A DNA stretch of 64,000 nt from Streptomyces sp. CB00455 (GCF_001905445.1 NZ_LIVQ01000002.1:1043930-1107929); one strand, 5' to 3'. Counted from the stretch's first letter, positions 1 to 7,567 are shown. The notes: generated by a model from the letters alone, not told the origin. Numbers and translations: made by a program.

Positions 1-372
1 GTCCTGCGGGGTGAGGCCGGTGCCCGAGCCCGGGTTGGTCAGCAGGCCGATCGCGAGGCCGATGCCCACCGCGATCAGCGAGGTGATCATGAACCAGAGC
101 AGGGTGCGGGAGGCGAGCCGGGCGGCGTTGTTCACCTTCCGCAGGTTGGTGATGGACACCAGGATCGCGAAGAAGACGAGCGGGGCGACGGCCAGCTTGA
201 GCAGCTGGATGAAGATGTCGCCGACCTGTTCGAGCGTGGTCCTGAGCCAGCTGACGTCCTGGCTGCGGGCTATCCAGCCGAAGAGGACGCCGAGCACGAG
301 ACCGGCGATGATCTGGGCCCAGAAGGGGAAGCGGAAGGAGGCCTTGGCGGGGGCCTGGGGGGTCGCGGACAC
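1..372 (-). CDS. Dicarboxylate/amino acid:cation symporter (DAACS family), 5' part only
   Basis: N-terminal 124 codons of a sodium- or proton-coupled symporter; the gene runs off the left edge. The translation opens with a short Ala/Pro-rich cytosolic tail. Hydrophobic helices follow at about residues 20-35, 55-80 and 95-115, with the DAACS-typical stretch FIQLLKLAVAPLVFFAILVS. I chose GTG at 372 because GGAG lies 7 bases upstream; a GTG at 378 is too close to it. The family imports glutamate, aspartate, C4-dicarboxylates or, in the TcyP branch, cystine. The poly-cysteine leader ORF 134 bases upstream favours a sulfur amino acid, but substrate-specific residues are outside the window. Confidence 0.85.
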   Translation of the reverse strand, partial: MSATPQAPAKASFRFPFWAQIIAGLVLGVLFGWIARSQDVSWLRTTLEQVGDIFIQLLKLAVAPLVFFAILVSITNLRKVNNAARLASRTLLWFMITSLIAVGIGLAIGLLTNPGSGTGLTPQD

Positions 373-506
373 GGACACGCTCCGGTGGGGACGCACAAAG
401 AACTGGGGGCAGGGTTCTGCGGTGGCGCTGGTCTGGCGGTGCGACAGCCGGAAAGAGGCCGGCCGGGACCGCTGCTGTATCGATTCAGCTCAACGGGGAG
501 CGGGAA

Positions 507-590
507 TCAGCGACAACAGCAACAGGCCGCGGACACGCGGCGGCAGAGGTCGACGTGCAGGCGCGCCACGAGCGGGACGCTCGGGGTCAT
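507..590 (-). CDS. Poly-cysteine leader peptide (27 aa), putative cysteine attenuator
   Basis: ATG at 590 opens a 27-codon ORF with the segment LHVDLCRRVSAACCCCR before TGA at 509-507. Five of the last twelve residues are cysteine, including four in a row. Short Streptomyces leader peptides with an LHVDLCR-like core precede several transport and sulfur genes. Polycysteine leader ORFs in mycobacteria act as cysteine-responsive attenuators. The ORF ends 134 bases before the symporter start, and a plausible promoter lies 32 bases upstream. Inferred role: ribosome stalling at the Cys codons when charged tRNA-Cys is scarce, raising symporter expression. I see no clear antiterminator hairpin, so the mechanism is open. 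Confidence 0.75.
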   Translation of the reverse strand: MTPSVPLVARLHVDLCRRVSAACCCCR

Positions 591-621
591 CGGGTGCGCG
601 GCCTTGGTCAACATGTTGAAC

Positions 622-651
622 ACGCTAACACTTCCCCTTTGGGAATCTCAA
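622..651 (-). promoter_or_regulatory. Candidate sigma-70-type promoter of the leader/symporter unit
   Basis: On the minus strand, TTGAGA (651-646) and TAGCGT (627-622) are separated by 18 bases, placing a start site roughly 25 bases before the leader ATG at 590. The spacer holds a TTCCC-N4-GGGAA inverted repeat (632-645) that could be a repressor site. Confidence 0.5.
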
Positions 652-708
652 AGGCGTTCTTTGGGACGAGGGCGCGGGCGACGGGCTGCGGCGCCCTGGA
701 AAACACCG

Positions 709-749
709 CCGCCCCAGCGCTACGGGCGGTGTACCCGTTGCTGGGGCGG
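709..749 (-). terminator. Intrinsic terminator-like hairpin after the DUF4229 gene
   Basis: CCGCCCCAGC (709-718) pairs with GCTGGGGCGG (740-749), and an inner ACGGG/CCCGT pair extends the stem. On the minus strand the hairpin is followed by GTGTTTTCC, a short T run, just downstream of the stop at 779. Confidence 0.6.
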
Positions 750-778
750 TTCGGTGTGTGATGAAACCGACGAGGAAC

Positions 779-1090
779 CTATGAGGCGACCCGGGCCGCG
801 TCGTCGACCTGGTCCTCCTGGCTGCGGTTCGCGGCGAGCTTCTCCTTCGCCCCGGCGACGCGGCCGGTGATCTGCTCGGACATCTCGTCGCGCTGCTTGC
901 GCAGCAGGACGTAGGAGAGCGGCGCGGACAGGACGAGGGCGAGCAGCACGATCCAGGCGGCATTGGCGTCCCCGAGGGCGGAGGGCACCCAGCCGAGGCG
1001 GACGAGGAGCGCCACGACGACGAGGCATCCGACGAAGATGCCCAGGCGCATTGCGGTGTAGCGGATCGTTGCGCTCGCCTTGAGGGACAC
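779..1090 (-). CDS. DUF4229 domain small membrane protein (103 aa)
   Basis: A two-helix membrane protein: helix 1 about residues 15-33 (LGIFVGCLVVVALLVRLGW), helix 2 about 42-60. A charged cytosolic C-terminus follows, rich in Lys/Arg/Glu/Gln and probably helical. This matches the actinobacterial DUF4229 family in length and topology; the function of that family is unknown. GTG at 1090 is chosen because GAAGGG lies upstream at good spacing. It is monocistronic between two terminator-like regions. Confidence 0.8.
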   Translation of the reverse strand: MSLKASATIRYTAMRLGIFVGCLVVVALLVRLGWVPSALGDANAAWIVLLALVLSAPLSYVLLRKQRDEMSEQITGRVAGAKEKLAANRSQEDQVDDAARVAS

Positions 1091-1172
1091 GGTGACCCTT
1101 CTCTCTCGTCGTCCTACGCCAGAAATGTCTCCGTCCAGTGAAGCACGCCGGGGCCCCGCCCCGGCCCGGGGG

Positions 1173-1206
1173 TCGCTCAGTGCAGGGGGTCGCTCAGTGC
1201 AGGGGC
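1173..1206. repeat. 17-bp tandem duplication across a stop codon
   Basis: The 17-base unit TCGCTCAGTGCAGGGGG occurs at 1173-1189 and again, nearly complete, from 1190. The second copy contains the TGA of the acetyltransferase gene, so the duplicate puts a second copy of the final His codon and stop outside the reading frame. Confidence 0.8.
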
Positions 1207-1718
1207 AGCAGCATCGTGATGTCGTCTCGGTCGTCGCCCGGGGCGACGCGGATGGCGTCCGGGACGCGGCCGACCTCCTTGTAGCCACAGGCGGCGTAGA
1301 AGTGCTCCAGGCCGTGGCCGCCCCGGCAGCCGAGGCGGATGGCCTCGATGCCCTCGACGGAGCGGGCCGCCCGCTCGGTCGCGGCCATCAGTGCGCGTCC
1401 GTGGCCCTTGCCCTGGTGGCGCGGGTGGACCATCACCGTGTACGCCCACAGCCAGTGCCGTTGGAGCCGGTGCGTGTTGTGGGTGAGGAAGGCAGTGGCG
1501 GCGACTTCGCCGTCCGCGTCGCGTCCTACCAGCAGCCGGCTCCCGCCGTCGGCGACCGCGGCGAGCTGCCCGATCAGCGCGGGGCGGATGTCGTCGACGG
1601 TGACCGGAGGCACGAAACCCACGGCGCCGCCCGCGTTGGTGGCGTCGGCCCACAGCGTCAGGATGCCTTCGCGCAGGGCGGGGTCGATGACCGGGTCGAA
1701 GGTAAAAGTAAGGGTCAT
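1194..1718 (-). CDS. GNAT family N-acetyltransferase
   Basis: A 174-residue GCN5-type acetyltransferase. The acetyl-CoA binding motif A is visible as VMVHPRHQGKGHGRALM (Q/R-x-x-G-x-G/A), preceded by the beta-4 strand, and HFYAACGYKEVGRV gives the C-terminal motif B. The substrate cannot be read from sequence. ATG at 1718 is taken as start; GTG at 1754 would add 12 residues. There is no good ribosome site before either, so a leaderless transcript is possible. It is an isolated minus-strand gene. Confidence 0.85.
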   Translation of the reverse strand: MTLTFTFDPVIDPALREGILTLWADATNAGGAVGFVPPVTVDDIRPALIGQLAAVADGGSRLLVGRDADGEVAATAFLTHNTHRLQRHWLWAYTVMVHPRHQGKGHGRALMAATERAARSVEGIEAIRLGCRGGHGLEHFYAACGYKEVGRVPDAIRVAPGDDRDDITMLLPLH

Positions 1719-1762
1719 TAGGGGAGAGTAGCTATTACCTTTCCGGTTATCCACTCGCAGAA

Positions 1763-1794
1763 AGGCCCCGATCCCGGGCGGGGGATCGGGGCCT
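1763..1794 (-). terminator. Terminator hairpin after mqnE
   Basis: A perfect 13-bp stem (1763-1775 with 1782-1794) and a 6-base loop lie 45 bases past the mqnE stop. The minus-strand sequence continues TTTCTG. Confidence 0.7.
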
Positions 1795-1838
1795 GTCCGC
1801 TCTGCGCGCCCTGGGCGGCCCCGGCGGCCGGCCGGGGG

Positions 1839-3002
1839 TCAGACGCGCATGGCCTGCGGCGTCTCGCGCAGGCCCGCCTCCGGGCCCGGGTATTCGCGGA
1901 TGATCTCGTACCGCGTGTTGCGCTCGACCGGGCGGAAGCCCGCCTCGCGGATCAGCTCCAGCAGGTCCTCGCGGCCCAGCTTGTTCGGAGTGCCGTAGTT
2001 GTCCGCGTCATGCGTGATCTTGTACTCGACGACCGAGCCGTCCATGTCGTCCGCGCCGTGCTGGAGCGCGAGCTGGGCGGTCTGCACTCCGTGCATCACC
2101 CAGAAGACCTTGACGTGCGGCACGTTGTCGAAGAGCAGCCGCGAGACGGCGAAGGTCTTCAGCGCCTCGGCGCCCGTCGCCATCGTCGTCCGCGCCTGGA
2201 GCCTGTTGCGTACCTTTCCGTCCTTCATGTCCACGAAGTCGTGCTGGTAGCGCAACGGGATGAAGACCTGGAAACCTCCGGTCTCGTCCTGCAGCTCACG
2301 CAGCCTCAGCACGTGGTCCACCCGGTGGCGCGGCTCCTCGATGTGCCCGTAGAGCATCGTCGCGGGCGTCTTGAGGCCCTTGGAGTGCGCGAGCCGGTGG
2401 ATGCGCGACCAGTCTTCCCAGTGGGTGCGGTGGTCGACGATGTGCTGGCGGACCTCCCAGTCGAAGATCTCCGCGCCGCCGCCGGTGAGCGACTCCAGGC
2501 CCGCCTCGATCAGCTCGTCCAGGATGTCGGAGGCCGACATCCCGGAGATCGTCTCGAAGTGGTGGATCTCGGTCGCCGTGAACGCCTTCAGCGAGACGTT
2601 CGGCAGCGCCTTCTTCAGCTCGGACAGCGAGCGCGGGTAGTACCGCCACGGCAGGTTCGGGTGCAGGCCGTTGACGATGTGCAGCTCGGTGAGGTTCTCG
2701 TTCTCCATGGCCTTGGCCAGGCGCACGGCCTCCTCGATGCGCATCGTGTACGCGTCCTTCTCGCCCGGCTTGCGCTGGAAGGAGCAGTACGCGCACGAAG
2801 CGGTGCACACGTTCGTCATGTTGAGGTGGCGGTTGACGTTGAAGTGGACGACGTCGCCGTTCAACCGCGTGCGCACCTCGTGGGCGAGGCCACCGAGCCA
2901 GGCCAGGTCGTCCGACTCGTAGAGGGCGATGCCGTCCTCACGCGTCAGCCGCTCGCCGGAGCGGACCCTCTCCTCCAGCTCGCGCTTGAGCCCAGCGTCC
3001 AT
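1839..3002 (-). CDS. mqnE: Aminodeoxyfutalosine synthase MqnE (radical SAM)
   Basis: Radical SAM enzyme of the futalosine menaquinone pathway. It joins 3-[(1-carboxyvinyl)oxy]benzoate to SAM-derived deoxyadenosine to give aminodeoxyfutalosine. The CxxxCxxC iron-sulfur motif is Cys66, Cys70 and Cys73 (NVCTASCAYCSF), followed by the GEKDAYTM stretch typical of MqnE rather than MqnC. Length 387 aa is normal. ATG at 3002 is supported by a matching N-terminus (MDAGLKRELE). It is transcribed singly, ahead of its own hairpin. An Lrp-type regulator and the UbiX/UbiA/UbiD-like late genes lie just upstream on the same strand. Confidence 0.95.
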   Translation of the reverse strand: MDAGLKRELEERVRSGERLTREDGIALYESDDLAWLGGLAHEVRTRLNGDVVHFNVNRHLNMTNVCTASCAYCSFQRKPGEKDAYTMRIEEAVRLAKAMENENLTELHIVNGLHPNLPWRYYPRSLSELKKALPNVSLKAFTATEIHHFETISGMSASDILDELIEAGLESLTGGGAEIFDWEVRQHIVDHRTHWEDWSRIHRLAHSKGLKTPATMLYGHIEEPRHRVDHVLRLRELQDETGGFQVFIPLRYQHDFVDMKDGKVRNRLQARTTMATGAEALKTFAVSRLLFDNVPHVKVFWVMHGVQTAQLALQHGADDMDGSVVEYKITHDADNYGTPNKLGREDLLELIREAGFRPVERNTRYEIIREYPGPEAGLRETPQAMRV

Positions 3003-3078
3003 GCCGGTCGCCCGCCTTCCTCTGTGTCCCGCAGTCCCGTCCTACCACTGCTGCCTGTAACCGCCACCCACCGTACTC

Positions 3079-3534
3079 TCAGCCCTCCTCGGGCAGTTCC
3101 CCGACCCGGTTCTCCCACTTGGTGGAGAGCACGATGGTGGTACGCGTCCGCGAGACGCCCTTGGTGCCCGAGAGCCTGCGGATGATCTTCTCCAGGCCGT
3201 CCACGTCGCTGGCACGCACCTTCAGCATGAAGGAGTCGTCGCCCGCGATGAACCAGCAGTCCTCGATCTCCGCGAGGTCGCGCAGCCGGCGGGCCACGTC
3301 CTCGTGGTCCGCGGCGTCGGAGAGGGAGATGCCGATCAGCGCGGTGACGCCGAGACCGAGCGAGGCCGCGTCGACGGTCGCGCGGTAGCCGGTGATGACT
3401 CCGGCCGTCTCCAGCCGGTTGATGCGGTCGGTGACGCTGGGGCCGGAGAGGCCCACGAGACGGCCCAGCTCCGCGTACGAGGCACGGCCGTTTTCCCGGA
3501 GTGCCTGGATGAGCTGCCTGTCCACCGTGTCCAT
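3079..3534 (-). CDS. Lrp/AsnC family transcriptional regulator
   Basis: 151 aa. The N-terminal winged helix-turn-helix (about residues 1-55: DRQLIQALRENGRASYAELG, then LSGPSVTDRINRLE) precedes an RAM ligand-binding/oligomerisation domain (about 65-145). ATG at 3534 is preferred because the conserved MDTVDRQLI start has GGAAGG upstream. ATG at 3552 and TTG at 3570 are in-frame alternatives. It is divergent from the 47-aa ORF at 3658, with a perfect inverted repeat between them that may be its operator. The position inside the menaquinone cluster suggests, but does not prove, a link to that pathway. Confidence 0.9.
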   Translation of the reverse strand: MDTVDRQLIQALRENGRASYAELGRLVGLSGPSVTDRINRLETAGVITGYRATVDAASLGLGVTALIGISLSDAADHEDVARRLRDLAEIEDCWFIAGDDSFMLKVRASDVDGLEKIIRRLSGTKGVSRTRTTIVLSTKWENRVGELPEEG

Positions 3535-3593
3535 TTGCGTGGAGCCTTCCATTATTCGGTGATCCTGCAAGTCTAGGTATAGAATCTAAGGCA

Positions 3594-3613
3594 CACAGGG
3601 TCAACACCCTGTG
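3594..3613. promoter_or_regulatory. Inverted repeat CACAGGG-N6-CCCTGTG, candidate operator
   Basis: A perfect 7-bp inverted repeat sits between the divergent Lrp/AsnC gene (start 3534) and the small ORF (start 3658). A TATA-like patch lies next to it on the regulator side. Lrp/AsnC proteins often autoregulate from such sites. Confidence 0.45.
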
Positions 3614-3657
3614 AATTCTTTCAACAGATCAATGACGATCTTCAGGAGTGGTTCACC

Positions 3658-3801
3658 GTGTACACGATCGAGATGGCCTACGCGCACATGCGACAGCTCC
3701 AGGAGCTGGCCAACCGATCCCGTGCCCACCAGCCGTCCGCCGCCCAGCGCCTGACCGAGGGCGGCAAGACCCAGGGGCCGCGCGGCGCCAAGAAGGCCTA
3801 A
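3658..3801 (+). CDS. Small conserved-looking protein, 47 aa
   Basis: GTG at 3658 follows AGGAG by 9 bases and opens a 47-residue ORF beginning VYTIEMAYAHMRQLQELANR and ending in a basic GPRGAKKA tail. The central part is probably helical and amphipathic; the tail is Gly/Lys/Arg-rich. I recognise no domain. Similar short proteins starting MYTIEMAYAHM occur in streptomycetes, from memory. Its stop overlaps the convergent ubiX-like stop by 4 bases (3798-3801). The strong ribosome site and third-position G/C bias support translation. Confidence 0.65.
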   Translation: MYTIEMAYAHMRQLQELANRSRAHQPSAAQRLTEGGKTQGPRGAKKA

Positions 3802-4511
3802 CCACCGCCACCCGCCCCCCGGGGAGCACGGGAGCCACCGGGCTCCCCCTCCCGGGCGGCCCCGCCGAGCTCCCCGTCCCAGCGGCGGTAGAGCCCGTGC
3901 GCCACCCCTGCCGCGTCCAGCACGCGGCCCGCGACGAAGTCCACCAGGTCCTGGATGTGCGTCGCACCCGCGTAGAACGCCGGAGAGGCGGGCAGCACGA
4001 CCGCGCCGGCCTCGTCCAGCGCCACCAGGTGCCTGAGCGTCTGGCCGCTCAGCGGGGTCTCCCGCACCGCGACCACCAGCCGGCGCCGCTCCTTCAGGGT
4101 CACGCTCGCCACGCGCTGGAGCAGGTCCTTCGACAGTCCGAGCGCCACCCCCGCCACGCAGGCCGTGGACGCCGGGACGATGAGCATCCCCTTGACCGGG
4201 TACGACCCCGAACTCGGGCCCGCCGCCAGGTCCCCCGCACCCCAGTACCGGACGTCTCCCGTGAAGGGTTCGAAGGCCCCCGGCTTGCCGTCGGCGCCGC
4301 GCGCCAGCCACTGCGTCAGATCGTCCCGCCAGTGCGCGTCGCGGAAGGCGATCCCCGTCTCGTCCAGCAGGGTCAGGCGCGAAGCACGGCTGACCACCAG
4401 GTCGACACTCTCCCCCGCATCGAGCAGCCCCCGGAGCACCGCCGCCGCGTACGGCGTCCCGGACGCCCCCGAAACCCCGACCACCCACGGGGTGCGCTTG
4501 CGCTCAGTCAT
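3798..4511 (-). CDS. ubiX: UbiX-type flavin prenyltransferase
   Basis: 237 aa. UbiX/Pad1 enzymes add a dimethylallyl group to FMN, giving the prenyl-FMN cofactor of UbiD decarboxylases. Visible are the N-terminal FMN-binding GVSGASGTPYA motif, PASTACVAG in mid-protein and LVVAVRETPLS, the family signature. A Gly/Arg-rich tail extends beyond the usual length. ATG at 4511 is only one base after GGAGG, unusually tight, but no better start exists. The neighbouring UbiD-like enzyme is the obvious recipient of the cofactor; both belong to the late steps of menaquinone synthesis in Streptomyces. Confidence 0.93.
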   Translation of the reverse strand: MTERKRTPWVVGVSGASGTPYAAAVLRGLLDAGESVDLVVSRASRLTLLDETGIAFRDAHWRDDLTQWLARGADGKPGAFEPFTGDVRYWGAGDLAAGPSSGSYPVKGMLIVPASTACVAGVALGLSKDLLQRVASVTLKERRRLVVAVRETPLSGQTLRHLVALDEAGAVVLPASPAFYAGATHIQDLVDFVAGRVLDAAGVAHGLYRRWDGELGGAAREGEPGGSRAPRGAGGGG

Positions 4512-4574
4512 GCCTCCGAGACTATCCGGCCACCCCTGACCGGGCGCCGGTCAGGTCACCGTGCCGGTGGCCAG

Positions 4575-4619
4575 GGGGTGTCCTGCCGGTCGGACCCGCC
4601 CTGATCGGCAGGACACCCC
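4575..4619 (-). terminator. 14-bp hairpin between mqnP and ubiX
   Basis: GGGGTGTCCTGCCG (4575-4588) pairs perfectly with CGGCAGGACACCCC (4606-4619), starting two bases past the mqnP stop. There is no T run; it probably ends the ubiD-orf-mqnP transcript. Confidence 0.6.
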
Positions 4620-4620
4620 A

Positions 4621-5544
4621 CTAGAAGGTGAGCCCGCGGACCGCCAGGTCGAGCAGGGCGAACACGAAGAGGGCGATGCCGATGAAACCGTTGACCGTGA
4701 AGAAGGCGCGGTTCAGCCGGGACAGGTCGTGCGGGGTCACGATCGTGTGCTCGTAGCAGAAGGCCACGGCGACGACCAGCAGGCCCACCCAGAACAGCAC
4801 GCCCGCGTCCGTGGCCAGGGCGTACCAGACCAGCAGGCCCGTGGTCACGACGTGCGCCGCGCGCGCTCCCCACAGGGCGGCCGGGACACCGAAGCGGGCC
4901 GGGACCGACTTCACACCGTCCGCGCGGTCCGAAGCCACGTCCTGGGAGCCGAAGATCAGGTCGAAGCCGCCGATCCACACGCCCACCGCGAGGCCCAGGA
5001 CGACCGCGTCCCAGGACCACGCGCCGCTGACGGCCAGCCAGGCGCCGACCGGCCCCATCGCCTGGGCGAAGCCCAGGATGGCGTGCGGGAAGTTCGTGAA
5101 CCGCTTGCCGTAGGGGTACACCACCATCGGCACCACCGCGACGGGCGCCAGCATCAGGCAGAGCGGGTTCAGCAGCGCCGCCGAGCCGAGGAAGACGGCG
5201 AGCGCGATCGCGGCCCCGGTCCACGCGGAGCGCACCGAGACCGCGCCCGTGACCAGTTCACGGCCGGCGGTGCGCGGGTTCCGCGCGTCGATCTCGCGGT
5301 CGATGATGCGGTTGGCGGCCATCGCGAAGGTCCGCAGCCCCACCATGCAGACGGTGACGAGCAGCAGTTCGCGCCAGTGCACGTGCCGGTCGAGCTGGAA
5401 CATGGCGGTGAGCGCGGCGATGTAGGCGAACGGCAGCGCGAAGACCGAGTGCTCGATCATCACGAGCCGCAGGAACGCCTTGACCTTGCCGGTGGTCTGC
5501 GGTGCGGGGCCCGGTCCGACCACGCCGTCGGCGGTGGTCATCAT
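4621..5544 (-). CDS. mqnP: UbiA-type prenyltransferase MqnP (menaquinone)
   Basis: 307-aa integral membrane prenyltransferase with about 8-9 helices. Both Asp-rich motifs are present: AANRIIDREID (NxxxDxxxD type) near residue 75 and FGSQDVASDRADG near 200, which bind Mg-diphosphate of the polyprenyl donor. In this pathway it attaches the polyprenyl chain to the dihydroxynaphthoate intermediate. The first ATG (5544) overlaps the upstream stop as ATGA and has AGGAG six bases before it; the next ATG (5541) is an alternative. It is the last gene of the ubiD - unknown - mqnP operon. Confidence 0.93.
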   Translation of the reverse strand: MMTTADGVVGPGPAPQTTGKVKAFLRLVMIEHSVFALPFAYIAALTAMFQLDRHVHWRELLLVTVCMVGLRTFAMAANRIIDREIDARNPRTAGRELVTGAVSVRSAWTGAAIALAVFLGSAALLNPLCLMLAPVAVVPMVVYPYGKRFTNFPHAILGFAQAMGPVGAWLAVSGAWSWDAVVLGLAVGVWIGGFDLIFGSQDVASDRADGVKSVPARFGVPAALWGARAAHVVTTGLLVWYALATDAGVLFWVGLLVVAVAFCYEHTIVTPHDLSRLNRAFFTVNGFIGIALFVFALLDLAVRGLTF

Positions 5545-6026
5545 GCGAGGCTCCTGCGGAACTGTTCGACCTCGGCCCGCAGGTCGGTGAGGGACGCCGG
5601 GCCGATCTCTACGTCGAGGGGGGCCGCTCCGTCGGACTCCGGCGGGACGACACGGGCGAGGAAGGCGAAGCCCTCGCCCGCCGGGCGGCCCTCCACGCGC
5701 AGCAGTTCGTGCCCGGCCACCGTGAGCGCCACCGTGAACTCGGCGTCCGGATCGGCCAGAGCAGCCAGCAGCCGCTGCGCGAAACCGGCCGCCTCGGCGT
5801 CGGCGAGCCCGGGCAGGGCGACCTCCCGGCCCTCGCCGTCGGTCCGGTCCGCGATCAATTGCCACAGGTCCGACGGTCCGGCGAACTCCTCGGGGGTGAC
5901 CCCCGCGCGCTCGGCCGCCTGCCGCACTTGCGGCTGCGCGGGGTCGATCGCGGGACGCACCAGCGCCACGCACGGGGTGTCGGTGCCGATGAAGAGGGCG
6001 GGGCCGCCCACGGCGATCGTGCTCAC
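5541..6026 (-). CDS. Unknown protein (161 aa) inside the menaquinone operon
   Basis: I do not recognise this family. GTG at 6026 overlaps the ubiD-like stop (GTGA) and its own stop overlaps the mqnP start (ATGA), so it is translationally coupled on both sides. The protein has a short N-terminal strand region (IAVGGPALFIGTDTPCVAL), an Ala/Glu-rich middle and a C-terminal helix LTDLRAEVEQFRRSLA. It has no signal peptide, membrane segment or obvious metal site; soluble and acidic. The position between the decarboxylase and prenyltransferase genes suggests an accessory role in late menaquinone assembly, which is inference only. Confidence 0.75.
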   Translation of the reverse strand: MSTIAVGGPALFIGTDTPCVALVRPAIDPAQPQVRQAAERAGVTPEEFAGPSDLWQLIADRTDGEGREVALPGLADAEAAGFAQRLLAALADPDAEFTVALTVAGHELLRVEGRPAGEGFAFLARVVPPESDGAAPLDVEIGPASLTDLRAEVEQFRRSLA

Positions 6027-7477
6027 AGGCCGTACTCCTTCCAGCGCGCGTCCACGAGGGCGGCCGTCGCCGGGTCCGACTCGACCATGTCGGGCCAGCC
6101 CCCGTCGCGGGTGTAGCCCTCCTCGGGCAGCTTCCTGGTGGCGTCGATGCCCGCCTTGCCTCCCCAGAACTGCTGGTAGGAGGCGTGGTCGAGGTGGTCC
6201 ACCGGACCCTCCACGACGGTGAGGTCGCGCGAGTAGTCGGTGTTGCCCAGCGCCCGCCAGGACACTTCGTGCAGGTCGTGGACGTCGCAGTCGGCGTCGA
6301 CCACGATGATCAGCTTGGTCAGCGACATCATGTGCGCGCCCCAGATGGCGTGCATGACCTTCTGTGCGTGCTTCGGGTACTTCTTGTCGATCGAGACGAT
6401 CGCGCAGTTGTGGAAGCCGCCCGACTCCGGCAGGTGGTAGTCCACGATGTCCGGCACGATGATCTTGAGCAGCGGGAGGAAGAAGCGCTCGGTCGCGCGG
6501 CCCAGCGGGCCGTCCTCGGTCGGCGGCCGGCCCACCACGATCGACTGGAGCAGCGGGCGCCTGCGCATGGTCACGCAGTCGATGGTCAGGGCCGGGAAGG
6601 GCTCCTGCGGCGTGTAGAAGCCGGTGTGGTCGCCGAAGGGGCCCTCGGGGAGCACCTCCCCCGGTTCCAGCCAGCCCTCGATCACGACCTCCGCGTGGGC
6701 CGGGACCTGGAGCGGGACCGTCTTGCAGTCGACCATCTCGATCCGCTTGCCCGCGACGAAGCCGGCGAACAGGTACTCGTCGATGTCGCCGGGGAGCGGC
6801 GCGGTGGACGCGTAGGTGACGGCCGGCGGGCAGCCGAAGGCGATCGCGACCGGCAGCCGCTCGCCGCGCTTGGCGGCGACCGCGTAGTGGTTGCGGCTGT
6901 CCTTGTGGATCTGCCAGTGCATGCCGATGGTGCGCTTGTCGTGGCGCTGGAGGCGGTAGAGACCGAGATTGCGCACGCCGGTCTCGGGGTGCTTGGTGTG
7001 GGTCAGCCCCAGGTTGAAGAAGGAACCGCCGTCCTTGGGCCAGGTGAAGAGGGCCGGGAGCCGGTCGAGGTCCACGTCGTCGCCGGTGAGGACGACCTCC
7101 TGGACCGGGGCGTCGCCCTTGATCTTCTTCGGCGGGACGTGGACCATCGAACCCAGCTTGCCGAAGGCCTCGCGGACGCCGATGAAGCCCTGCGGCAGCT
7201 CCGGCTTCAGCAGGCCGCCGATCTTCTCGCTGATCTCGCCGTACGACTTCAGCCCGAGGGCCTTGAGCAGGCGCCGGTCGGTGCCGAAGACGTTCATGGC
7301 CAGCGGCATCGCCGAGCCCTTGACGTTCTCGAAGAGGAGGGCGGGGCCACCGGCCTTGTTCACCCGGTCGACGATCTCCCCGACCTCCAGGTACGGGTCG
7401 ACTTCGGCCTTGATGCGCTTGAGGTCGCCCTCCCGCTCCAGGGCCCGGAGCAGCGAGCGGAGATCGTCGTAAGCCAT
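6023..7477 (-). CDS. ubiD: UbiD-family menaquinone decarboxylase
   Basis: 484 aa, typical of UbiD/MqnL decarboxylases that use prenyl-FMN made by UbiX. Family landmarks include NVFGTDRRLLKALG near the N-terminus, the conserved GMHWQIHKDSRNHY segment, PEGPFGDHTGFYTPQE (glutamate-rich active site) and the C-terminal metal/cofactor region. It is expected to decarboxylate the 1,4-dihydroxy-6-naphthoate-derived intermediate. ATG at 7477 starts an operon running leftward through the 161-aa ORF and mqnP with 4-bp overlaps. It is divergent from the PLD-N gene, with about 90 bases between. Confidence 0.93.
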   Translation of the reverse strand: MAYDDLRSLLRALEREGDLKRIKAEVDPYLEVGEIVDRVNKAGGPALLFENVKGSAMPLAMNVFGTDRRLLKALGLKSYGEISEKIGGLLKPELPQGFIGVREAFGKLGSMVHVPPKKIKGDAPVQEVVLTGDDVDLDRLPALFTWPKDGGSFFNLGLTHTKHPETGVRNLGLYRLQRHDKRTIGMHWQIHKDSRNHYAVAAKRGERLPVAIAFGCPPAVTYASTAPLPGDIDEYLFAGFVAGKRIEMVDCKTVPLQVPAHAEVVIEGWLEPGEVLPEGPFGDHTGFYTPQEPFPALTIDCVTMRRRPLLQSIVVGRPPTEDGPLGRATERFFLPLLKIIVPDIVDYHLPESGGFHNCAIVSIDKKYPKHAQKVMHAIWGAHMMSLTKLIIVVDADCDVHDLHEVSWRALGNTDYSRDLTVVEGPVDHLDHASYQQFWGGKAGIDATRKLPEEGYTRDGGWPDMVESDPATAALVDARWKEYGL

Positions 7478-7567
7478 AGGGGCCAGTATCCGTCACCAAC
7501 TACCCTGGAGGCGTCACCGGGGCCCGATGCGGGCCCGCCGCCACTGCCCGGGAGTCGGTCCCACACC

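Noticed and set aside
2010..3185. Long open frame on the plus strand opposite mqnE
   Set aside because: It is an antisense shadow of mqnE and its upstream region; the translation is Val/Arg/Leu-rich without family features.
5545..5973. N-terminal extension of mqnP to a 450-aa protein
   Set aside because: The extra residues are Arg/Gly-rich and lie antiparallel in frame over the coupled 161-aa gene; ATG at 5544 has a good ribosome site and ATGA overlap.
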